A DNA stretch of 64,000 bases from Alphaproteobacteria bacterium (GTDB lineage: Bacteria; Pseudomonadota; Alphaproteobacteria; CACIAM-22H2): positions 62,001 through 126,000 of the forward strand of contig JAEULA010000016.1 in the NCBI GenBank assembly GCA_016793165.1, written 5' to 3'. Of the stretch, positions 7,536 through 16,517 are shown piece after piece (the stretch's first letter is position 1; every line of letters begins with the position of its first letter). The notes under the pieces were generated by a model that saw nothing but the letters and a program-made list of their open reading frames with translations, was not told the DNA's origin and did not search any database. A program made the translations under genes and the position numbers.

Positions 7536-8951
7536 TCACAGATCCACGACCCAGGTGTCCTTCGTCCCGCCGCCCTGGCTCGAATTCACGACCAGGGAGC
7601 CCTCTCGCAGCGCGACGCGCGTGAGGCCGCCGGGCACGAGGCGGATGTCCTTGCCGACCAGGACATACGGGCGCAGGTCGACGTGGCGCGGCGCCACGCC
7701 CGAGGCCACGAAGGTCGGGCAGGTCGACAGCGCGAGCGTCGGCTGCGCGATGTAGCCCCGCGGCGTGGCCCGGATCTTCCCGGCGAAGGCGGCGCGCTCG
7801 GCCGCGGAGGCGTGCGGCCCGACGAGCATGCCGTAGCCGCCCGAGCCGGCGACATCCTTCACGACCAGCTCGGCGAGGTGATCGAGCACGTAGGCGAGCC
7901 CCTCGGGCTCGCTGCAGCGCCAGGTCGGCACGTTGCGCAGGATCGGCTCCTCGCCGAGGTAGAAGCGCACCATCTCGGGCACGTAGGTGTAGACCGCCTT
8001 GTCGTCGCTCACCCCGGCGCCCGGCGCGTTGCAGATCGTCACGTTGCCCGCGCGATACGCCGCCATCAGCCCGCGCACGCCGAGCGCCGAGTCCGGGCGG
8101 AAGACGTCGGGATCGAGGAAGGAATCGTCGATCCGCCGGTAGATCACGTCGACGCGCTGCAGCCCGCGCGTCGTGCGCATGTAGACGACGAGGTCCTGCA
8201 CGACGAGGTCGACGCCCTCGACCAGCTCGATGCCCATCTCGTCGGCAAGGAAGGAATGCTCGTAGTAGGCGCTGTTGTAGTGCCCCGGCGTCAACAGCAC
8301 GACCGTCGGCTCGGCCTTGCAGTTGCGCGGCGCGACCGAGCGCAGCGTCTCCAGCAGCTGGTCCGGGTAGTGCGAGACCGGCTTCACGCGGTGTCGCGTG
8401 ATCAGGTCGGGGAAGAGCCGCGTCATCACCTCGCGGTTCTCGAGCATGTAGGAGACGCCCGACGGGGTGCGGCAGTTGTCCTCGAGCACATAAAACTCGT
8501 CGGGCGCCACGCGGACGATGTCGATCCCCGCGACATGCGTGTAAACGCGCTGCGGTACGTCGAGCCCGACCATTTCCTTCAGGAAGCCGGGGTTCTCGAG
8601 CACGAGATCGCGCGGGATCCGCCCGGCGCGCAGGAATTCCTGCGGCCCGTACATGTCGGCGATGAAGGCGTTGAGCGCCTTCACCCGCTGCTCGAGGCCG
8701 CGGGAGAGGAAGGCCCATTCTCGCGTATCGAGCACGCGCGGAATGACGTCGAAGGGGATCAGGCGCTCCGGATCGCCGCCTTCGGTGTAGACGGCGAAGG
8801 TGATGCCGGTCCGCCGGAATATGAACTCCGCCTCGCGGCGCTTGATCTCCATCGTCTCGGCGGGCGTCTCCTTCAGCCAGCGCTCGATCTGCGCATAGGG
8901 AGCGCGGACCGCACCTGCCGGTCCCATCTCGTCGAAGGCGTCGCCTGCCAT
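7536..8951 (-). CDS. Circularly permuted ATP-grasp protein (CP_ATPgrasp_2/DUF404-DUF407)
   Basis: The 471-residue protein matches the circularly permuted ATP-grasp type 2 family. Diagnostic segments are RVLDTREWAFLSRGLEQRVK (about residue 70), EDNCRTPSGVSYMLENR (about 160), VLLTPGHYNSAYYEHSFLA (about 215) and the nucleotide-loop region VVKDVAGSGGYGMLVGP (about 365), ending in VVNSSQGGGTKDTWVV. The family is predicted to form amide bonds between a carboxylate and an amine with ATP hydrolysis; the natural substrate is not established. It heads the Anbu operon: alpha-E follows after 10 bases, then Anbu. The gene upstream (serine hydrolase, stop at 9061) is 109 bases away, leaving room for the operon promoter. 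Confidence 0.92.
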   Translation of the reverse strand: MAGDAFDEMGPAGAVRAPYAQIERWLKETPAETMEIKRREAEFIFRRTGITFAVYTEGGDPERLIPFDVIPRVLDTREWAFLSRGLEQRVKALNAFIADMYGPQEFLRAGRIPRDLVLENPGFLKEMVGLDVPQRVYTHVAGIDIVRVAPDEFYVLEDNCRTPSGVSYMLENREVMTRLFPDLITRHRVKPVSHYPDQLLETLRSVAPRNCKAEPTVVLLTPGHYNSAYYEHSFLADEMGIELVEGVDLVVQDLVVYMRTTRGLQRVDVIYRRIDDSFLDPDVFRPDSALGVRGLMAAYRAGNVTICNAPGAGVSDDKAVYTYVPEMVRFYLGEEPILRNVPTWRCSEPEGLAYVLDHLAELVVKDVAGSGGYGMLVGPHASAAERAAFAGKIRATPRGYIAQPTLALSTCPTFVASGVAPRHVDLRPYVLVGKDIRLVPGGLTRVALREGSLVVNSSQGGGTKDTWVVDL

Positions 8952-9060
8952 GCCGTTCTCCCGTCCTGCCCGTCGTCCCGGCGCCTTGCAGCCGCCGTTG
9001 GCCGGCGGCGGCGCTCTCGATTTCTCGCAAGAAGCGTACCACTGCCGCCAGCAGGCGAGG

Positions 9061-10194
9061 TCAAAGACAAGCGAAAGTTGTCTCGATCAGGCGCGACGCG
9101 CGGACCCCGATGTCGATCCCGGCGTGCATCCGGTTCGGGCTGTAGGCGAAGCCGAGCCGCGCGTCCGGATCGGCGAAGCCCTGGGCGCCGCCGGCCCCGG
9201 AATGCCCGAAGGTGCGCGGGTTCGGGCCCATCGGCCGGTCGGGCGGGCAGCTGAGGAAGAAGCCGAGCGCCGTGCGGAAGGTCAGCTTCGAGCTGATCGA
9301 CTGGCCGCGCCACTGCTCGGTCGTCGCGCGGTCGAGCGCTTCCGGGCCGATCACGCGCACGCCGTCCAGCGTGCCGCCCAGCGCCAGCGCGCCATAAAGG
9401 CGGGCGACGGCGCGAGCATTGCCGTGGCCGTTGGCCGACGGGATCTCCGACCGGCGCCACGTCTGCGAATTGAAGTCCTCGCCGTCGCCCAGCGGGTACC
9501 AGGCCCGTCCGAGCAGGGTCGAGCGGTCGCCCTTCTGCGCCGCGTCGAAGATCGTCCCGGCTGCGGGAATCATGTCGGCGCAGCGCGCGATCGCGGTGTC
9601 GTCGAGGCCGATCGCGTAGTCGAGGCCCAGCGGCGCGGCGACGTGCCGGCGCAGATAGGCGCCGAGGCTCATGCCGGTCACGCGCCGGACCAGCTCGCCG
9701 AGGATGAACCCCTGGGTCGCGGAGTGGTAGCAGCGCGTCGAGCCCGGCGGCCAAAGCGGCGCCTGAGCGGCGATCGCGCGCGTCATCGCCGCCCAGTCGT
9801 ACATCGCGCCGCGCGCGGCGGCATCGGCGACCGGGATGCCGGCGAGATGGCAGAGCACCCAGCGCAGCGGGATCGCGCCCTTGCCCTCGGCCGCGAACTC
9901 GGGCCAGTCGCGCGCGACCGGCGCGTCGAGGTCCAGCGCGCCCTCCTCGACGAGGCGATGCACGCACAGCGCCGACACCGCCTTCGCGACCGACATCATG
10001 CAGACGATCGTGTCCCGCTCCCACGCCCGCGCTCGCGCGGCATCGCGATGGCCGCCCCAGAGATCGACCACCATGCGGCCGTCCAACATCACCGCCACCG
10101 CGGCGCCGACCTCGCCGTCCTCGGAGAAGTTGCGCTCGAACGCCTCGCGCACGCGCGAGAAACGCGGATCGCAGTCGCCTTGCACCGCTTGCAT
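9061..10194 (-). CDS. Serine hydrolase, beta-lactamase class C/EstB family
   Basis: The 377-residue protein has the class C beta-lactamase fold signature: nucleophile S68-x-x-K71 in MMSVAKAVSAL, the tyrosine motif YHSATQGFILGEL (about residue 160, replacing YxN), and a C-terminal FGHSGAGGAQGFADP block replacing KTG. Relatives are esterases, D-amino acid amidases or transpeptidase-like hydrolases rather than true antibiotic-resistance enzymes. No signal peptide is visible, pointing to a cytosolic esterase or amidase. The ATG overlaps the stop of the upstream ABC ATPase gene (ATGA), so it is translationally coupled to the polyamine-type importer and probably acts on its cargo or a derivative. 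Confidence 0.87.
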   Translation of the reverse strand: MQAVQGDCDPRFSRVREAFERNFSEDGEVGAAVAVMLDGRMVVDLWGGHRDAARARAWERDTIVCMMSVAKAVSALCVHRLVEEGALDLDAPVARDWPEFAAEGKGAIPLRWVLCHLAGIPVADAAARGAMYDWAAMTRAIAAQAPLWPPGSTRCYHSATQGFILGELVRRVTGMSLGAYLRRHVAAPLGLDYAIGLDDTAIARCADMIPAAGTIFDAAQKGDRSTLLGRAWYPLGDGEDFNSQTWRRSEIPSANGHGNARAVARLYGALALGGTLDGVRVIGPEALDRATTEQWRGQSISSKLTFRTALGFFLSCPPDRPMGPNPRTFGHSGAGGAQGFADPDARLGFAYSPNRMHAGIDIGVRASRLIETTFACL

Positions 10195-11279
10195 CAGCGC
10201 CCTCCCCTGTCGGCGTCCAGAATGCGCAGGCTGTCCGGCGGGATGACGAGCCCCACTTTCGCGCCTGCCGCGAGGCGCGGGCCGCCCGCCGACGCGGCGA
10301 CGTTGACCTCGCGCACGGCCAGCACCCGCCCGCCCTGCGCGAGGCGCACGCGATAGCTCGAGAGCGTGCCGAGATAGACCGCGTCGACGACCGTCGCGGC
10401 GTGCCCCGACCCGGGCGCCGCCAGCCGCATGCGCTCCGGCCGGATGCCGACCCAGACCCGGTTCCCGGCGGGCGCCGCGAGCCCGGCCGGCAGGTCGAGC
10501 GGCGCGCCGTCGAGGGACAAGGCGCAGCCCCCGTCCCCGCGGTGCGCGGCCTCGACCTCGAGGATGTTGTCGACGCCCATGAAGTCGGCGACGAAGCGAG
10601 TCGCCGGCAGCTCGAAGATCTCGCCGGGCGTGCCGATCTGCTCGATGCGGCCGGCATTCATCACCGCGATCCGGTCCGACAGGAGCAGCGCCTCCTCCTG
10701 GTCATGCGTGACGAAGACGGCGGTCATCCCGAGCCGGCGCGTGAGTTCGCGCAGCTCGGCCTGCATCGCCTCGCGCAGCTTGCGGTCGAGGGCGCCGAAC
10801 GGCTCGTCGAGCAGCAGCACCCGGGGACCGACCACCAGGGCGCGGGCGATCGCCACGCGCTGCTGCTGGCCGCCGGAGAGCTCGTGGGGCCAACGCGATT
10901 CGAACGCCTCCAGGCGCACCTGGGCGAGGGCCTCGCGTGCGGCCGCGCGCCGCGCCGCGAGCGCCGACCCGCGCATGCGCAGCCCGAATGCGACGTTGTC
11001 GATCACCCGCATGTGCGGGAAGAGCGCGTGGCTCTGAAACACCATCGCGAGCCTGCGCCGGTGCACCGGCAGCGCCGTCACGTCCTCGCCGTCGATCGTG
11101 ATCGTACCGGCATCCGGGGTCACCAGTCCGGCGATGGAGCGCAGCGTCGTGGTCTTGCCGCAGCCCGACGGCCCGAGCAGCGTCAGGAAGCTGCCGGCGG
11201 GGATCTCCAGCGAGACGTCGTCCATGGCCTGCTGCGCGCCGAAGCGCTTGGCGACGTTGCGCAGCTGGACCGATGCCAT
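10194..11279 (-). CDS. ABC transporter ATP-binding protein, PotA-like
   Basis: The 361-residue ATPase starts at ATG 11277-11279; the reading frame upstream is antisense-like extension. It has Walker A GPSGCGKTTT, Q-loop MVFQSHALFPHM, signature LSGGQQQRVAIARAL, Walker B VLLLDEPFGALD and the H-loop VFVTHDQEEAL, followed by a C-terminal TOBE domain (WVGIRPERMRLA, about residues 265-355). This is the build of spermidine/putrescine and iron-type importers (PotA/FbpC). It energises the two permeases encoded immediately upstream (11300-12088 and 12174-13040) with the binding protein at 13117-14166. Its stop overlaps the start of the serine hydrolase gene. Confidence 0.93.
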   Translation of the reverse strand: MASVQLRNVAKRFGAQQAMDDVSLEIPAGSFLTLLGPSGCGKTTTLRSIAGLVTPDAGTITIDGEDVTALPVHRRRLAMVFQSHALFPHMRVIDNVAFGLRMRGSALAARRAAAREALAQVRLEAFESRWPHELSGGQQQRVAIARALVVGPRVLLLDEPFGALDRKLREAMQAELRELTRRLGMTAVFVTHDQEEALLLSDRIAVMNAGRIEQIGTPGEIFELPATRFVADFMGVDNILEVEAAHRGDGGCALSLDGAPLDLPAGLAAPAGNRVWVGIRPERMRLAAPGSGHAATVVDAVYLGTLSSYRVRLAQGGRVLAVREVNVAASAGGPRLAAGAKVGLVIPPDSLRILDADRGGR

Positions 11280-11299
11280 GACTCGACGGCCCTGCGGGC

Positions 11300-12088
11300 T
11301 CAGGATCCGAGCGCGCGGCGCAGGCCGACGGCGCGCTCGAGCGCCACGGCCGCGACCAGAGACGCCGCGACGAGCAGCGTCGACAGCGCCGCGATCGACG
11401 GATCGATGTTGTACTCGACGTAGCCCAGCACGGCGATCGGCAGCGTGCTCGTGCGCGCCGTGGTGAGGAACAGGCTCACCGAGACGTTGTCGAAGGACAC
11501 GATGAAGGCGAACACGGCGCCGGCGACCAGGCCGGGCATCACCAGCGGCAGCGTCACGTGCAGGAAGCAGCGCAGCGGACTGGCACCGAGCGTCATCGCC
11601 GCCTCCTCCGCCGTCGGATCGAGGCGCGCGAGGCTCGCCATGATCGTGCGCACCATGTAGGGCAGGGTGATCACGACATGGGCGAGCAGCAGCCGGCTCA
11701 TCGCGTCGCGCCAGCCCGCGGCCGAGAAGGCGAGCAGGATGGCGATGCCGGTGACGACCGCGGGCACGATCAGCGGCGCGAGCAGGATCGTCTGGATCGC
11801 CTCGCGCCCGGGAAAGCGGCCGCGCGCGATCGCGAAAGCCGCCATCAGCGCGATGGGGACGTTGACCGCCGTGGCCGCGGCGGCGAGCACGGCGCTGTTC
11901 CAGGCCGCGGCGCGGAACACCGGCTGCGACAGCGCGTGCGCGTACCAGCGCAGCGACCATTGCGTGGGCGGGAATTCCGGCACTGCCGCCGCGGTGAAGG
12001 ACGCGACGACGACGACGACGATCGGCGCGAGCACGAAGCCGAGCAGTGCTGCGGCCCCGGCGCGGGCGAGAAGCATGCCGACCGTCAT
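11300..12088 (-). CDS. ABC transporter permease, PotC-like
   Basis: The 262-residue inner-membrane protein has about six membrane segments and the permease-to-ATPase coupling loop EEAAMTLGASPLRCFLHVTLPL (the EAA motif, about residue 170). It is the second permease of the polyamine-type importer. I chose ATG 12086-12088; a GTG at 12116-12118 would add ten mostly polar residues (MRRRADGAAA), and neither has a clear ribosome binding site. The ATPase gene starts 20 bases downstream, the first permease gene lies upstream on the same strand. Confidence 0.9.
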   Translation of the reverse strand: MTVGMLLARAGAAALLGFVLAPIVVVVVASFTAAAVPEFPPTQWSLRWYAHALSQPVFRAAAWNSAVLAAAATAVNVPIALMAAFAIARGRFPGREAIQTILLAPLIVPAVVTGIAILLAFSAAGWRDAMSRLLLAHVVITLPYMVRTIMASLARLDPTAEEAAMTLGASPLRCFLHVTLPLVMPGLVAGAVFAFIVSFDNVSVSLFLTTARTSTLPIAVLGYVEYNIDPSIAALSTLLVAASLVAAVALERAVGLRRALGS

Positions 12089-12173
12089 GGCGGCGGCACC
12101 GTCCGCGCGCCGGCGCACGCCGCGGACGGCGGCCGCCCGGCGCGTGGACGGGCGTCCCGGCCGGACGCGCGGC

Positions 12174-13040
12174 TCATGCCCGACCCGCCGCGGCGACGCC
12201 GCCGATGCGGTAGACCAGCCGCAGGAAGGCGAAGACCAGGCCCAGCCCCAGCGCGAGCAGGCTGATCGCCATCGCCGCGCCCAGGCCCCAGTCGAACAGC
12301 GTCACGAACTCGTTGTAGATCGTCGTCGCGATGAAATTCGGTCCGGACGGCCCGAGCACGGCCGGCGTCACATAAGCGGACATCGCGATCGAGAAGGCGA
12401 GCGTCGTGCCCGCGATCAGACCCGGCAACGCGAGCGGCAGGGTCACGTGGCGCTGCACCGCCCAGCGGTCGGCCCCGAGCACGGCGGCGGCCTCGGCATA
12501 GCGCGGGTCGATCCGCTCAAGAGCCGCCAGGATCGACAGCACGACGAAGGGCAGGACGATGTGGGTCAGCCCGACGACGATCGCGCCCTCGGTGTAGAGC
12601 AGCTTCAGCGGCGCATTGACGACCCCGAGCGCCAGCAGCGCGCGGTTCACCAGACCGTTCGTGCCGAGGATCACCAGCCAGCCGTAGGAGCTGACCACGA
12701 TCGACACCAGCAGCGGCGACAGCACGGCGATCGTCAGGACGCCGCGCCAGCGGGCCGAGGCCCGCCACAGGACCTGCGCCAGCGGATAACCGAGCAGCAG
12801 CGCCAGCACGGTCACCAGCAGCGACATGCCCAGCGTCCCGGCGAAGACGCGCAGATGGAAGGCGTCGCCCAACAGCCGCTCGTAGTTCGCGACCGTGACG
12901 GCATCGGAGACGGGCATGCCGGTCTCGCTCTGCAACAGGCTGAAGCGCAGCAGCCAGGCCAGCGGCGCGGCGAGCCCCGTCGCGACGACGAGCAGCGCCG
13001 GCAGCAGCAGCAGGAGGATGGCGCGTCGCGAGAGGGTCAT
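12174..13040 (-). CDS. ABC transporter permease, PotB-like
   Basis: The 288-residue protein has six predicted membrane helices, a short N-terminal cytoplasmic end (MTLSRRA) and the EAA coupling loop YAEAAAVLGADRWAVQRHVTLP near residue 190. A larger periplasmic loop follows the first helix (LLQSETGMPVSDAV region), typical of PotB/MalF-side subunits of molybdate/polyamine/iron-type importers. It partners the permease at 11300-12088. It follows the binding-protein gene by 76 bases on the same strand. Confidence 0.9.
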   Translation of the reverse strand: MTLSRRAILLLLLPALLVVATGLAAPLAWLLRFSLLQSETGMPVSDAVTVANYERLLGDAFHLRVFAGTLGMSLLVTVLALLLGYPLAQVLWRASARWRGVLTIAVLSPLLVSIVVSSYGWLVILGTNGLVNRALLALGVVNAPLKLLYTEGAIVVGLTHIVLPFVVLSILAALERIDPRYAEAAAVLGADRWAVQRHVTLPLALPGLIAGTTLAFSIAMSAYVTPAVLGPSGPNFIATTIYNEFVTLFDWGLGAAMAISLLALGLGLVFAFLRLVYRIGGVAAAGRA

Positions 13041-13116
13041 CGCGCGACGGCGACGGATTGCCCGCCCCTTCCCGCGGCGCCTCGCGGCGACGGAGGGGCC
13101 GGGCGTATCGCCGCCC

Positions 13117-14166
13117 TCACGCCACGATCTCGCGCTGCCAGCGCTGCTGCATCGCGGGGATCTGGGCCTGCAGCTTCGGCCAGTCGATGCGCAGCAGCTG
13201 CTTCGCCGTCGGCACGCGCTCCTTGGCGCGGCCGACGAGCTCGGCCTTGACGTTGCACGGGCCGTATTCCACGCCGTTGGCGAACGTCTCCTGCGCCTGC
13301 TTCGAGAGCGCGAAGTTCACGAACTCGTAGGCGAGGTCGCGCACCTTGGTGTTGCGCGCGATGTGGAACGACAGGACGCCGACCGGCGCGCCCTCGGCCG
13401 GCACCACGTAGTCCAGCGGCACGCCCGAATCCTTGATGGCGTAGCTGCGCGCGCTGAACCACGCGCCGATCTGCGCCTCCGCCCGCTCGAACAGGCCGAC
13501 GGGCTCGGTGTTGTTCTTGAAGAAGCGCAGCACGCCCGGCTTCAGCTGCTTCAACGCGGCCCAGCCGGGCTCGAGGTTGGTCTCGCTGCCGCCGTGGATC
13601 ATCGCCGAAACGACGATGACCTCGAGCACCGCACCTGCCGTGATGTCGGGCAGCAGCAGCTTGCCGGCGTGCGCCGGGTTCCAGAGATCCTTCCAGGACT
13701 TCGGCGCCGCGCCGACCTTGTCGGCGCGGTAGCAGATGCCGAAGTCGCCGTAGTTGAATCCGACCGCGCGGCGCCGGTAGAGGTCGAAGAACATCGGATC
13801 GACGTCGGCGGCGTTCGGGATCCGCGCGGAATCGAGATCGAGGAAGATCCCCTCGAGCGTGATCGCGCGCATCGCGACCGGCAGCGACAGCATCGGGACG
13901 TCGATCTCGGGATCGTCCTTGTTGGCGATCGACGACGTGAGCCATTCGCCGGCCGCGCCGTACTTGAACTGGATTTTCGCCCCGGTCTGCTTCTCGAACG
14001 GCTCGATCACCGCGGTGCGGAACCACTTCTCGTGCAGGCCGCCGTAGCCCGTCGTGACCAGCGTCCGGGTCTGCGCGCGCAGGATGGCCGGCGCGCCCAA
14101 CGCCGCGCCGAACGCGGCGCCGGCCCCGATCAGCCGCCGCCGCGCGATGTGATGCGTCCGTGTCAT
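13117..14166 (-). CDS. Periplasmic solute-binding protein, PotD/polyamine-type
   Basis: The 349-residue protein opens with a twin-arginine-like leader (ARRRLIGAGAAFG, cleavage near AILRAQ) and so is exported to the periplasm. The mature part has the type II binding-protein pattern of extracellular solute-binding family 1: early VTTGYGGLHEKWFRTAVIEP, central VGFNYGDFGICYRADKVG, and SWKDLWNPAHAGKLLLPD near residue 165. Relatives bind polyamines, ferric iron or organic anions; the acidic/aromatic pocket cannot be judged reliably by eye, so the ligand is open. It begins the PotDBCA-type importer and lies only 33 bases after an acyl-CoA ligase gene, so the catabolic genes upstream are probably co-transcribed. 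Confidence 0.9.
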   Translation of the reverse strand: MTRTHHIARRRLIGAGAAFGAALGAPAILRAQTRTLVTTGYGGLHEKWFRTAVIEPFEKQTGAKIQFKYGAAGEWLTSSIANKDDPEIDVPMLSLPVAMRAITLEGIFLDLDSARIPNAADVDPMFFDLYRRRAVGFNYGDFGICYRADKVGAAPKSWKDLWNPAHAGKLLLPDITAGAVLEVIVVSAMIHGGSETNLEPGWAALKQLKPGVLRFFKNNTEPVGLFERAEAQIGAWFSARSYAIKDSGVPLDYVVPAEGAPVGVLSFHIARNTKVRDLAYEFVNFALSKQAQETFANGVEYGPCNVKAELVGRAKERVPTAKQLLRIDWPKLQAQIPAMQQRWQREIVA

Positions 14167-14199
14167 TCTCCCCCCTCCCGATGGCGGCCCCGCCGCCCG

Positions 14200-15660
14200 T
14201 CAGCTCTTCGGCAGCCGCTCCGCGAGCGCCGCCTTCACGATCTTGCCCGCCGCGTTCTTCGGCATCTCGTCGACGACGAAGACCGCCTTCGGGACCTTGT
14301 AGGGTGCCAGGCGCGCGGCGCAGAGCTTGCGCAGCGCCTCGGGCTCGGCCGGCGCGCGCAGCACGACGAAGGCCGCGACCTCCTCGCCCATGTCGCGCGA
14401 CGGCCAGCCGACGACGGCCGCCTCCACCACGGCGGAATCGGACTGCAGCGCCGCCTCGACCTCGACGGGATAGATGTTGATGCCGCCGCGGATGATCATG
14501 TCCTTCTTGCGGCCCTTGAGGAACACGTAGCCCGCGTCGTTCACGCTCGCGAGGTCGCCGGGGAAGAACCAGCCGTCGTGGAAGACCTCGCGCGTCGCCT
14601 CGGGGTCCTCGTGGAACCCCGACGCGACGCCCGGCCCGCGATAGCCCAGGCGTCCGACGGCGCCGGCCGGCAGCGGCTTGAAGTCGTCGTCGAAGATCGC
14701 GACCTCGACGCCGAAGACCGGGCGGCCGACGGAGTCGTCGTGCACGTCCATGTCCTCCGGCCGCAACAGCGACACGCCGCCGCCCTCGGTCGAGGCGTAG
14801 TACTCGCAGAAATTCGGACACAGCCGCGTGCGGATCTCGCGGCGCTCCTCGGGATGGAGCGGCGCTCCGCTCGACAGCAGCAGCCGCATCGCGCGCAGCG
14901 GCGCGGCCTCGGCGTCGGACAGGTCGAGCAGCCGGCGCAGCAGCGTCGGCACCAGGAAGGCGCTGCTCGCCTTGCGCTTCGCGACCTCGGCGGCGAGGTC
15001 GCGCGCCTCGTAGGGCGGCGGGAACAGCACGACCGTGCCGCCGGAGAACAGCAGCGACATCGAGAAGGTGCGGCCGCCGCCGAAATACATCGGCGTCGCC
15101 GAGACGTAGGTCTCGCGCGCATTGAGGCCGAGATCGATCCAATGCGTCCAGAAGCGGCGCAGGAACTGGCCGTGGGTGACGATCGGGCCCTTGGGCCGGC
15201 CGGTGGTACCGGAGGACAGCGACAGCAGCAGCGGCGCCTCGAGGCGCGAGGGGAACGCCATGTCCTCGCGCGCGGCGGCGACGCCGATCTGGAAGTCCAT
15301 GTCGACCGGGACGCAGGCGATCCCCGGCAGCGGCGTCGCATCGGGCTCGATCAGGATCAGCTTGGCATGGAAGCGCTCGGCCACCGCGCGCTTCTCCGCC
15401 TCGGTCCAGCGCCAGTCCAGCGGCAGGGCGATCGCGCCGCGACGCGCGGCCATGTAGAGCGCGAGCAGATGGTCGATCGAATCGCGCAGCGCGATGCCGA
15501 CCACCTCGCCCTCGCCGATCCCGAGGGCGTCGAGATGCGCGGCCCCGCGCCGCACGATCCCGTCGAGGTCGCGGTAGAGGATCTGCCGGTCGCCCTGGAT
15601 GATGGCCGGCCGGTCGGGCCGCGCGCGGACGTGATGGGAAAGCGCGTCGGCGAGGTTCAT
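14200..15660 (-). CDS. AMP-forming acyl-CoA ligase (class I adenylating enzyme)
   Basis: The 486-residue enzyme starts at ATG 15658-15660, overlapping the stop of the amidohydrolase gene (ATGA). It carries the adenylate-forming A3 motif LSLSSGTTGRPKGPIVTH (about residue 150), the A5 motif YYASTEGGG, the A7/A8 hinge (FFPGDLASVNDAGYVFLKGRKKDMIIRGG region; Asp of PGDLA and Arg of KGR) and the C-terminal catalytic lysine in MPKNAAGKIVKAAL. It should activate a carboxylic acid to its CoA thioester with ATP. The neighbouring acyl-CoA dehydrogenase suggests that the thioester is then oxidised. Chain length or aromatic preference cannot be read off. At 486 residues it is slightly shorter than typical fatty-acid ligases and closer to benzoate/cyclohexanecarboxylate-type enzymes in size. 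Confidence 0.92.
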   Translation of the reverse strand: MNLADALSHHVRARPDRPAIIQGDRQILYRDLDGIVRRGAAHLDALGIGEGEVVGIALRDSIDHLLALYMAARRGAIALPLDWRWTEAEKRAVAERFHAKLILIEPDATPLPGIACVPVDMDFQIGVAAAREDMAFPSRLEAPLLLSLSSGTTGRPKGPIVTHGQFLRRFWTHWIDLGLNARETYVSATPMYFGGGRTFSMSLLFSGGTVVLFPPPYEARDLAAEVAKRKASSAFLVPTLLRRLLDLSDAEAAPLRAMRLLLSSGAPLHPEERREIRTRLCPNFCEYYASTEGGGVSLLRPEDMDVHDDSVGRPVFGVEVAIFDDDFKPLPAGAVGRLGYRGPGVASGFHEDPEATREVFHDGWFFPGDLASVNDAGYVFLKGRKKDMIIRGGINIYPVEVEAALQSDSAVVEAAVVGWPSRDMGEEVAAFVVLRAPAEPEALRKLCAARLAPYKVPKAVFVVDEMPKNAAGKIVKAALAERLPKS

Positions 15661-16517
15661 GCGAGCTTGTAGAGCTTGAGCGCGTTGTCGCGCAGGAACT
15701 TGCGCTTGGGGCCGGGGCGCAGGTTCAGCGCCTCGACCTCGGCACGGGTGCGCTCGAACTGCAGCACCGGAAAGTCGGTGCCGAACATCACCTTGTCCTG
15801 GCCGTAGCTGTCGATGTAGCGCGTGAAGCTCTCGGGCCAGTATTTCGGCGAATGCGCATCGGAGCCGATGTAGACGTTGGGATGCTTCCACGCCATCGCG
15901 ATCATCTCGTCGGTCCACGGGATGCCGACATGGATGCCGACGATCTTGAGCTCGGGGAAGTCGCAGGCCACCGCGTCGAGCGTGATCGGCCGCCCGGTGC
16001 TGCGCTTGGGCGCGCGCTTGTCGTAGACGAGGCTCTGGCCGACCTGGAGCTGCACCGGGATGTCGAGCTCGACGCATTTCGCGTAGAACGGATACCAGCG
16101 CGCGTGGTCGGGCGGCAGCTCGTACCAGTGCGGATAGAAATGCGCGCCGATGAAGCCGTGCTCCTTCACCGCGCGCTCCAGCGCGCGCACGCCGTCCATG
16201 CCCTCGGTCGGATCGAGCCCGGCCAGCCCTGAGAAGCGTTTCGGGTACTTGCGCACCGCCTCGGCGACGATCTCGTAGGGGACGTGGTAGCCGGCCGGGT
16301 GCCACTTCTCGCCGACCTTGGCCGCGACCAGGAACGAGCGCTCGATGCCCGCGGCGTCCATGCGCTCGATCATCGTCTCGAGCGAGATGCCCTCGAATGT
16401 CGTCTGGTCGACGCCGATCTTGCCGCGGAAGAACGCCGTGCGGTCGGGGCGTCCCGCCAGCGCCTCCTTCGTCCAGATGTTGACGACGATGTCGACGGCC
16501 TGGATGTCGTGGCTCAA
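15657..16517 (-). CDS. Amidohydrolase family 2 (metal-dependent hydrolase) with TTG start
   Basis: The 286-residue protein starts at TTG 16515-16517: AAGGAG lies 8 bases upstream, the TTG overlaps the stop of the acyl-CoA dehydrogenase gene (TTGA), and no ATG occurs before the conserved core. It shows amidohydrolase-2 (COG2159) features: FIGAHFYPHWYELPPD, the IHVGIPWTDEMIAMAWKHPN block and YGQDKVMFGTDFPVL with the catalytic-site Asp near residue 245. The first-strand HxH metal ligands of classical amidohydrolases are replaced (VDIVVNIWTK), so the metal site is modified; decarboxylases and hydrolases of this superfamily both exist. Likely role: hydrolysis or decarboxylation step in the pathway shared with the surrounding CoA ligase and dehydrogenase. 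Confidence 0.85.
   Translation of the reverse strand: MSHDIQAVDIVVNIWTKEALAGRPDRTAFFRGKIGVDQTTFEGISLETMIERMDAAGIERSFLVAAKVGEKWHPAGYHVPYEIVAEAVRKYPKRFSGLAGLDPTEGMDGVRALERAVKEHGFIGAHFYPHWYELPPDHARWYPFYAKCVELDIPVQLQVGQSLVYDKRAPKRSTGRPITLDAVACDFPELKIVGIHVGIPWTDEMIAMAWKHPNVYIGSDAHSPKYWPESFTRYIDSYGQDKVMFGTDFPVLQFERTRAEVEALNLRPGPKRKFLRDNALKLYKLA

Noticed and set aside
7503..9254. 583-residue open frame, plus strand
   Set aside because: Antisense to the ATP-grasp gene and part of the serine hydrolase gene.
9061..10194. Antibiotic-resistance beta-lactamase
   Set aside because: No signal peptide, no KTG or YxN motif, and coupling to an importer operon point to an esterase or amidase.
12895..15672. 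925-residue open frame, plus strand
   Set aside because: It lies antisense to three well-supported genes (permease, PotD-type receptor, acyl-CoA ligase) and reads as Arg/Asp/Leu-rich shadow with no domain.
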